Source: Hymenobacter qilianensis (GTDB lineage Bacteria; Bacteroidota; Bacteroidia; Cytophagales; Hymenobacteraceae). From it: a DNA stretch of 64,000 nucleotides. Positions 58,215 through 64,000 of the stretch are shown piece after piece (within the stretch, counting starts at the first letter, position 1; each line of letters opens with the position of its first letter). The stretch covers positions 1 to 64,000 of the forward strand of contig NZ_CP060784.1 of the NCBI RefSeq assembly GCF_014489555.1. Reading direction: 5' to 3'. Under the pieces are notes generated by a model. It was not told the origin of the DNA. It searched no databases and saw only the letters and a list, made by a program, of their open reading frames with translations. The translations under genes were made by a program, and so were the position numbers.

Positions 58215-59018
58215 CTACACTCCCAATTCAATCTCACCCTTCAGATAAGTTACGGCGTAGCCGCTGATCAGCACCCGGTCGCCGCGCAGCTCGCACCACA
58301 GGTCGCCGCCGCGGGGCGAAACCTGACGGGCGCGCAATTCGGTTTTGCCCAGCTTTTCGGCCCAATATGGGATGAGCGTGGTGTGGGCTGAGCCCGTCAC
58401 CGGATCTTCGGGAACACCCACGCGGGGGCCAAAAAAGCGTGATACAAAATCGATGTCGCCGCTGCCGGGCGCCGTCACGATAACGGCCCGGTACGGCACT
58501 TCTGCCAGGTGCAGCTGATTGGGATGAATGGCGCGTATCTCTGCTTCGGAGTTAAACAAAGCCACCAGATCGGGGCCGGCCAGCAGCTTCAGGGGCGTAG
58601 CACCAAGGCCATCAATCAGGCCATCGGGTGCGGTGGCCAGCGGCTGGGGCGGCCGACTCGGAAAATCCAGCGTGAGGCGGCCATTCTCCTGCTGAGTGAC
58701 GCGCAAAGGGCCGCTTTTGGAGTGAAACGTGATTTCTGTGCCCTTGAAATTCAGGTGGCGCAACAGCACATGGGCCGAGGCCAGCGTGGCGTGCCCGCAC
58801 AGCTCGACCTCCACAGCCGGCGTAAACCAGCGGATTTCGAAATGGCCATCTGTGCCGGGCTGGGGGGCAAAAAAGGCGGTTTCGGCGAGGTTGTTTTCGG
58901 CGGCAATGGCCTGCATGGTGTCGGCGGGCAGCCACTCCGTGAGCGGGCAAACTGCGGCCGGGTTGCCGGCGAAGATGCGGTCAGTGAAGGCGTCTATTTG
59001 GTAGAGAGGCAGTAGCAT
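58215..59018 (-). CDS. PhzF-family isomerase/epimerase
   Basis: 267 residues from ATG 59018, which fits the family N-terminus (LYQIDAFTDRIFAGNPAAV). Features are NNLAETAFF with the catalytic Glu near residue 46, ELCGHATLASAHVL and EDPVTGSAHTTL. PhzF-like enzymes isomerise small acids; outside phenazine producers the substrate is unknown. Transcribed alone, with a motif copy (TTTTGCCCCCC) just upstream of its start. Confidence 0.9.
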   Translation of the reverse strand: MLLPLYQIDAFTDRIFAGNPAAVCPLTEWLPADTMQAIAAENNLAETAFFAPQPGTDGHFEIRWFTPAVEVELCGHATLASAHVLLRHLNFKGTEITFHSKSGPLRVTQQENGRLTLDFPSRPPQPLATAPDGLIDGLGATPLKLLAGPDLVALFNSEAEIRAIHPNQLHLAEVPYRAVIVTAPGSGDIDFVSRFFGPRVGVPEDPVTGSAHTTLIPYWAEKLGKTELRARQVSPRGGDLWCELRGDRVLISGYAVTYLKGEIELGV

Positions 59019-59277
59019 AGAAGATCGTGGGGGGCAAAATATGCGGTAAGGATACGCTGCTGAGCGAATAGCACAAATCAAAAGTAGAAGGAATAGCCAG
59101 CATAGAAAAAAATTCGTAAAATAGGTAAGTGGGTTCGCGCCTACCCGAAAATGCTTTCTTATGTAGCTGAACGGTATTTATTCACTGCTATTCAGTTCCC
59201 GTTGGGCTCAAGCGCCGCCCTTATTCTATCCTCCTCTCCACGCCGCATGCTAAACGAACAACTACTCTATCGCTGCC

Positions 59278-60807
59278 ATGAAAAACGTGCTACTGGCCCT
59301 GGGCTTGTTGGCGTTTACGCCACCTTTATTAGCTCAAATACCAACTAACAGCTACGCTGTTACTTCTATCGGCACAGCCGCCCAACGTAACCCATCGGTT
59401 CTTCAGCTAATTCTTCCCAGTGGGCAGATGCAGCAAATCAGAACATTAGAAGCCCCGGATGGTGCTACTATATTTGACGGACTCGGACATAACTCCTCCG
59501 ATCCGAGCAGCCTGTTTGCCATGAACGCGATTCTGGCAACTCCGCTTTCGGCCCCCAACCTGTACCGCATCGACCGGGAAAGTGGCCTTACCACCGTGCT
59601 AGGCGATATTGAGACACCACCGGCTCCATTCGGCAGCATATCTACGGCCTTCAACTTTATAGCGGCCGGCGGAGATAATTCCGATTATTACATAGCGGGG
59701 TTGGCGGTAAGTGTGCGGTTCGAGCTTGATTTTTCCGTCTTCCCTCCTGTTTTGCGCCCTGTCTTAAGCAACCCGCGCTTCTATGTAGGTGAGCTAGAGC
59801 TAAATTCGCCTAACCCAACCAACGCCATCTGGCGCCTAGCCGACACCAGCGACCCAGCCGCGGCCGCGATTATCAATAATTACCTGACGGCAATCAATGC
59901 CAACCCCGCCAACCCAAACCTTAGCGGCGGGCCCCGCGACTGGGTGTTTGTGCGGGAAAATGGGGCACCAACGCTGAAAAGCTATCTGGGTGTGGAGGGG
60001 CAGCTACTGACGGTGAGCAACATACGCAGCGCGCCGGTAGTGCGCGTAACTACCCCTGCCGTGCCGCTGCCCGTTAGTGCCGAGCTAGGCGCTATGTTCT
60101 CCGGCGAAAACAATACGCTGTATGCTATTAACACCGATGGTGGCCCCAATGCTGGTGAGATATATCAGATTGACGCCACTACGGGCAACTACCTGAATGT
60201 AACGCTGAACTCTGGCGTTGGCCTCTTCCGCGGCGACGCTACAACTATCCTTCCCAACAGGCCGCTGCCCGTAACGCTCACCAGCTTCGAGGCCCGCGCC
60301 GAACGGGCCAGCGTAGCGTTGCGCTGGGCCACGGCTACTGAAGAAGGCACCGATAATTTCCGCGTGGAGCGCAGCACCGACAACGGCCAGACCTGGGCCG
60401 CCATTGGCTCAGTGAAAGCCAAAAATGCCCCCCAGGGCCGCACGTATTCCTTCGTAGATGATGCGCCCCAAACGGGCCTGAACTACTATCGGCTTGCCAT
60501 TCTGGACTTCGATGGGAGCTTGGCCTTTTCGCCCGTCAGGTCAGTGGACTTCCGGGCGGCGCAGCAGACAATCAGCGTTTATCCTAATCCGGCACAGGAC
60601 TACTTTGCCGTAGAATTGCCACAACTGGCCGCGCCTGGCAGCACGCTGCAAGTGCACAACAGCCTGGGCCAGCAAATCTGGACGCAGCGCCTGGAAGGGC
60701 AGCGCACGGTGCGCGTAAACACGCAAAGCTGGGCCGCCGGCGTCTACCACTTGAAGGTCTCGACCAACGGCCGGTCCGAAGCGCAGAAGCTGGTCATTCA
60801 GCCTTAA
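59278..60807 (+). CDS. Secreted protein with DUF4394-like domain and T9SS sorting domain
   Basis: 509 residues. Signal peptide MKNVLLALGLLAFTPPLLAQ. Residues ~30-340 have a beta-propeller-like pattern (IDRESGLTTVLGD, GEIYQIDATTG) similar to DUF4394-type repeats. Residues ~345-430 form an Ig/FN3-like domain beginning PLPVTLTSFEARAE, which often precedes T9SS signals. The last ~75 residues (VYPNPAQDYFAVELP ... GVYHLKVSTNGRSEAQKLVI) are a T9SS type A sorting domain. It is probably a cell-surface protein of unknown ligand. Confidence 0.85.
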   Translation: MKNVLLALGLLAFTPPLLAQIPTNSYAVTSIGTAAQRNPSVLQLILPSGQMQQIRTLEAPDGATIFDGLGHNSSDPSSLFAMNAILATPLSAPNLYRIDRESGLTTVLGDIETPPAPFGSISTAFNFIAAGGDNSDYYIAGLAVSVRFELDFSVFPPVLRPVLSNPRFYVGELELNSPNPTNAIWRLADTSDPAAAAIINNYLTAINANPANPNLSGGPRDWVFVRENGAPTLKSYLGVEGQLLTVSNIRSAPVVRVTTPAVPLPVSAELGAMFSGENNTLYAINTDGGPNAGEIYQIDATTGNYLNVTLNSGVGLFRGDATTILPNRPLPVTLTSFEARAERASVALRWATATEEGTDNFRVERSTDNGQTWAAIGSVKAKNAPQGRTYSFVDDAPQTGLNYYRLAILDFDGSLAFSPVRSVDFRAAQQTISVYPNPAQDYFAVELPQLAAPGSTLQVHNSLGQQIWTQRLEGQRTVRVNTQSWAAGVYHLKVSTNGRSEAQKLVIQP

Positions 60808-60810
60808 CCC

Positions 60811-60849
60811 AAAAAAGCCCCCCAGATTAAGTCTGGGGGGCTTTTTTTT
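60811..60849. terminator. Bidirectional intrinsic terminator
   Basis: AAAAAAGCCCCCCAGA, short loop, then TCTGGGGGGCTTTTTTTT between converging genes ending at 60807 and 60856. Strongest of the shared-stem terminators. Confidence 0.9.
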
Positions 60850-60855
60850 ATACAA

Positions 60856-62028
60856 CTACGTCCAGTAAAGCACGGGCGCCTGCGGGAAGCGCTGCTGCCA
60901 CTCTTCGTAGAAGAACTGCTTGAGCGTGCGCATGTCGTCGGGCTGGTACACGTATTTCACGCCCCCAAACTTGTTGCGCTTCTGGGCGCGCGTGCTCTCA
61001 TCCAGGTCCAGCGACATGTTCGGGTACCATTGCTGCAACACGTCCTTAGAGCCGGGCGTGAAGCGGTGGCTGATAAACTCGGCCGTGAGGTCGCACTCAA
61101 AATCGAGGGTGGCGGCCAGACGGTCGAGCAGGTGGCGGTAATGGTCGCGCCAGTCGGGAATAGGCATAATGGGCGCCACCACGGCTCCTACGCGGTAGCC
61201 GCCTCCGCCCTGCTCGCGGGGCAACGCCAGCTGGCGCATGGCGCGCAGCCGCGCTTCCAGCGAGGCCGTACCGCCTTCCAGACGGCGCGTTACGGGCTCC
61301 GCGTTCAAACTGATCCGGGCGCGCACCTGCCCATTATGGGGCAAGTCCAGCAATGGTTCTACCTGATCATACTTGGTTACGAAACGCAGTTGCGCGCCCT
61401 CGCGGGTGCCAAAGTAGCGAATGCACTCAGCCAGGCTGCCGGTCAGGTGCTCAATGCCGAGCACATCGGTATAGCAACTCACTTCAAAGGTCGTCAGCTT
61501 GCCGGGTTGCTCATATTGCGCCGTGTTCTGGAGCATCTGGGGCAGGTTGGCGTAAGCGCGCACCACCGGCGGACCTTGCAGACTACCAGCCAGATAGCAG
61601 TATTGACAGTGCGCGGGGCAACCTTCGGCCAGGTTCATTTGCCAGTCGGCGGAAGGTGGAATGGGCTGAAGGCGGAAGGCGCTCGGGGGGGCTTTTACCA
61701 CGGCCAGCGTGTTCTTGGCGTTGCGGTAGGTTTCACGCTCGTCGGCACCGCGCAGGCCGGTAAGGCGGTTGCTCTTGAGTATTTCGATGGGCAGGCCGGC
61801 CGCGCTGATGCGCTCAAACATCTGCTGGCCAAACTCTTCTTCCAGCGCATCGGGCGTAAACAGCACCCGCTTGGGCAGCCACACCCGCGCCGAACGCGTG
61901 AGAATAGAAGGCTGCGGCGCGGGGGTTTCAGTAAGTACAGGTAACGAATCGAACAGGGATAGCTGGGGGGCTTTTTCGAGCATCAGGAGCTGGTTTTGGC
62001 TTGCTCTTGACAACGTTTCGCGGGCCAT
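60856..62028 (-). CDS. SPL-type radical SAM protein
   Basis: 390 residues. The spore-photoproduct-lyase family is shown by EGCPAHCQYCYL (CxxxCxxC iron-sulphur motif, ~residue 136), TTFEVSCYTDVLGIEHLTG and the C-terminal YVYQPDDMRTLK. In non-spore-formers such enzymes may act on other DNA lesions or RNA; their substrate is not known. Three motif copies lie in or beside the gene (near 61686, 61963). Confidence 0.88.
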   Translation of the reverse strand: MARETLSRASQNQLLMLEKAPQLSLFDSLPVLTETPAPQPSILTRSARVWLPKRVLFTPDALEEEFGQQMFERISAAGLPIEILKSNRLTGLRGADERETYRNAKNTLAVVKAPPSAFRLQPIPPSADWQMNLAEGCPAHCQYCYLAGSLQGPPVVRAYANLPQMLQNTAQYEQPGKLTTFEVSCYTDVLGIEHLTGSLAECIRYFGTREGAQLRFVTKYDQVEPLLDLPHNGQVRARISLNAEPVTRRLEGGTASLEARLRAMRQLALPREQGGGGYRVGAVVAPIMPIPDWRDHYRHLLDRLAATLDFECDLTAEFISHRFTPGSKDVLQQWYPNMSLDLDESTRAQKRNKFGGVKYVYQPDDMRTLKQFFYEEWQQRFPQAPVLYWT

Positions 62029-62145
62029 TTTAGGTCCTTCGGATCGGAATTAAGCACCATCATAGCCTACGGTTTTCACCTTGTTTATCAGTTACTTACA
62101 ACATTCATCTTGAGCCTCGGTTGTTTATTTTTTATCTTACCTCTG

Positions 62146-63117
62146 ATGGTCACGATACTGCGCAGCGTATGCTTCTTACTGATGGGCGGTTGGGCGCTAA
62201 GCGCCTGCGAGAAAAGCACCGACCCGGCCGCCGTGATTCCATCTACCCAGAGCCCGCTGGTCGCATTTCAGATGCGCAACGGCGTGACGCCGGAGTTTTT
62301 CACTTACAACCCGCGCCGCATTCCGCGCTACGTGTCCAGGCGCGGCAGCGCCATTGAGCTTGGAGCCGAAGCGTTTGTTACGCTGGGTGGGCTTCAGCTG
62401 TCCGACGCCCCCGTACGCCTGGAGTTTCGGGAGGTGCTCGACAAAAAGGACATGCTCCTTAGTGGCATTCCCAGCGGCACCGATGAGCTGATTCTGGAGT
62501 CTGGGGGGCTTTTTTACCTGCAAGCCACCCAGGATAATCGTCCGCTGGAGCTGGTGCCGCGGGTGCGGATCGGGCTGGCCAGTCGGAGCCCGGCCCGGCT
62601 GAGCCGACTGACGGATATGCGGATGTTTTCGGTGAAAGGCCCGCTCCTGCCCGATCCGTTTACCTGGCAGCTTTCCACCGATCAGCAATCGACTATACAA
62701 CTAGGCATCCGCTTAACGTCCGATTCGCCTGATTATCTGCTGGCTGTGCTCAACCATGAGCTGTTTAATCAGAGCATGGGCTGGATCAGCTACCAGCGCC
62801 AGCTATATACCGGCACGCCCACCACCACGGTTCAGGTGACCGTGGAGGCCGCCGCTCAAGACCCGCAACAGACACTGGTTTACCTCGTTTTCGCCGATTA
62901 CAATGCCGTAGCCCAGTTTCATGCTGCCGGCCCAAACAGCTTCAGTCTGGCCAACGTCCCGACGGGTACGGAAGCTACGGTGGTGGTATTGCGCGGGGCG
63001 GGAGGCAAATTTTATCTGGGTCAGCAAACCGCCTTTATTCAAGAGAATCAGCGCTTTGCCCCAGCCCTCACGGAGATGAGTGAATCGTCGGTGGTGGCTG
63101 AGCTGAGCAAGTTTTAA
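62146..63117 (+). CDS. Lipoprotein of unknown function
   Basis: 323 residues from ATG 62146, chosen because it starts a lipoprotein signal (LLMGGWALSAC; Cys about residue 21). The rest is rich in beta strands (FVTLGGLQLSDAPVRLEF ... RVRIGLASRS), without a family I recognise. A motif copy (GGGGGGCTTTTTT) lies in frame near 62502. Its TAA shares bases with the stop of the converging methyltransferase gene. Confidence 0.72.
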   Translation: MVTILRSVCFLLMGGWALSACEKSTDPAAVIPSTQSPLVAFQMRNGVTPEFFTYNPRRIPRYVSRRGSAIELGAEAFVTLGGLQLSDAPVRLEFREVLDKKDMLLSGIPSGTDELILESGGLFYLQATQDNRPLELVPRVRIGLASRSPARLSRLTDMRMFSVKGPLLPDPFTWQLSTDQQSTIQLGIRLTSDSPDYLLAVLNHELFNQSMGWISYQRQLYTGTPTTTVQVTVEAAAQDPQQTLVYLVFADYNAVAQFHAAGPNSFSLANVPTGTEATVVVLRGAGGKFYLGQQTAFIQENQRFAPALTEMSESSVVAELSKF

Positions 63118-63929
63118 CGCGGGCTTTCGGCTGCTTTGGTGGCTACCACGGAGTACATCATCGGTAGCTTACCAGCCAGATGCTCAATGCGATATTGGCG
63201 CTCGCCTACCTGTTTCATGTGCGCGAAGCAGTTGTAAGACGAGTAGTCGTACTCGGCGAAGTGCTTTATTGTGAGGTCGTTGTGCAATAAGCTGCCCAGC
63301 ACTTCGCCCAGATCGTGGTTCCAGGAAACGGAGGTTTGCTTCAGTGGGGCGTCGCGGTCGGCGTAGGTGCCGGTTTCGACTTCTGTGATGGCTTCCCGGT
63401 TGAAATACGAGTACTGCACGCGGGTGAAGTCGTTGTCGAACATCCACACCACCGGGTGAAACTCAACCAGCACCAATTTGCCCCCCGGCTTCAAAAAATG
63501 ACTTACCACGCTGGCCCAGCGCTCCAAATCGGGCAGCCAGCCCAGCACGCCGTAGGTGGTGAATACGATATCAAACTGCCGGTCCAGGTTTCGGGGCAGC
63601 TCGTACACGTCGCTGCACACAAACTCGGCCGGCAACCCGAGCTGCGCCGCCAGCTCGCGGGCTTTGGCAATCGCTTGGTCGGCCAGATCGACGCCGGTTA
63701 CGTGCGCCCCCAAGCGGCTCAGCGACAGCGAATCCTGCCCGAAATGACATTGCAGATGCAGAACCGACTTACCCCGCACATCGCCCAACAACCCCAGCTC
63801 CACGTCATTCAATGACGATTTGCCCCCCAAAAAGCTTTCCACGTCATAAAACGCCGACTGCACATGGTAGTCGGTTTTGGCGTTCCACAGCTGGCGGTTC
63901 AGCTCGGTATAGTTTGCGGGCGTTTCCAT
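63114..63929 (-). CDS. Class I SAM-dependent methyltransferase
   Basis: 271 residues. SAM-binding motif VLHLQCHFGQDSLSLSRLG (~residue 55), acidic loop GVDLAD, the post-motif DIVFTTYGVLGWLPD and KPGGKLVLVEFHPV. It fits the Methyltransf_25/11 group. Substrate unknown. Its last codon is TAA within a TTAA shared with the convergent lipoprotein gene, so there is no intergenic space or terminator between them. Confidence 0.86.
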   Translation of the reverse strand: METPANYTELNRQLWNAKTDYHVQSAFYDVESFLGGKSSLNDVELGLLGDVRGKSVLHLQCHFGQDSLSLSRLGAHVTGVDLADQAIAKARELAAQLGLPAEFVCSDVYELPRNLDRQFDIVFTTYGVLGWLPDLERWASVVSHFLKPGGKLVLVEFHPVVWMFDNDFTRVQYSYFNREAITEVETGTYADRDAPLKQTSVSWNHDLGEVLGSLLHNDLTIKHFAEYDYSSYNCFAHMKQVGERQYRIEHLAGKLPMMYSVVATKAAESPR

Positions 63930-63976
63930 GTTTTCGCTGTTGTTTGATCAATTTTATCGTAAGCGTAAAAATTCGA

Positions 63977-64000
63977 CCGTCATGCAGAGGCAAAGCCGAA
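63977..64000 (+). repeat. Start of a family A repeat cut by the window edge
   Basis: CCGTCATGCAGAGGCAAAGC matches the outer 12 bases of family A and then diverges in the same place where copies A1-A4 vary. The rest lies beyond the window. Confidence 0.5.

Overview
The window looks like chromosomal DNA from a high-GC member of the Bacteroidota, most likely Hymenobacter or a close relative in the Cytophagales. The evidence is a SusC/SusD pair, two proteins with type IX secretion (T9SS) C-terminal sorting domains, LytS/LytTR signalling, FucP and GH115 genes, start sites with little Shine-Dalgarno, and a TTTG/TAnnTTTG-type promoter. There are about 43 protein genes, one tRNA-Ser(GGA) and one S-box (SAM-I type) riboswitch. 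I see no phage, transposase, CRISPR array or rRNA.

Layout. 1-14.8 kb is a mixed region: serine hydrolase, LytS-type kinase with LytTR regulator, SBBP-repeat T9SS protein, DUF885 protein, alpha/beta hydrolase, dipeptide-epimerase-like enzyme, alditol-oxidase-like flavoprotein and a lipoprotein. 15-22.7 kb is one operon: GH115 alpha-glucuronidase, FucP-type transporter, SDR, FAH-family hydrolase, amidohydrolase (L-fuconolactonase type) and SDR. It fits xylan side-chain removal plus the oxidative L-fucose route, but no L-fuconate dehydratase is present. 22.9-27.2 kb holds a 7TM histidine kinase and a TPR lipoprotein. 27.5-35.5 kb has a promoter and S-box riboswitch ahead of SusC, SusD and an M14 carboxypeptidase. 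37.2-40.4 kb is a cassette of outer-membrane barrel, PstS-like periplasmic protein and a HAMP histidine kinase that has lost its phospho-acceptor histidine. 40.5-42.5 kb holds tRNA-Ser, an asparaginase and a TatD nuclease. 42.6-51.2 kb is an exopolysaccharide region (two glycosyltransferases, polysaccharide deacetylase, FkbM methyltransferase, flippase, chain-length protein, O-antigen-ligase-like polymerase). 51.3-64 kb contains a SpoIIE phosphatase, oligopeptide permease, cytochrome c, glycosyltransferase plus UPF0104 flippase-like protein, RuvC, KTSC protein, PhzF protein, a T9SS protein, an SPL-type radical SAM protein, a lipoprotein and a methyltransferase.

Two features run through the whole window. 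First, a short motif, GGGGGGC followed by an A/T-rich stretch (often read as TTTTGCCCCCCAG or AAAAGCCCCCCAG), occurs more than 50 times by hand count, in genes on both strands, in different frames and in intrinsic terminators. Second, about 18 genes are each broken by loss of exactly one base in a G or C run, usually this motif with five G instead of six. Restoring one base repairs every gene, including ruvC, so most are probably sequence errors; genes are therefore annotated across their full repaired span. Two families of intergenic palindromic repeats (A: arms near GTCATGCAGAGCGNAGCGAAG; B: arms near AACGGGGTAGAGACGC) are scattered between operons.
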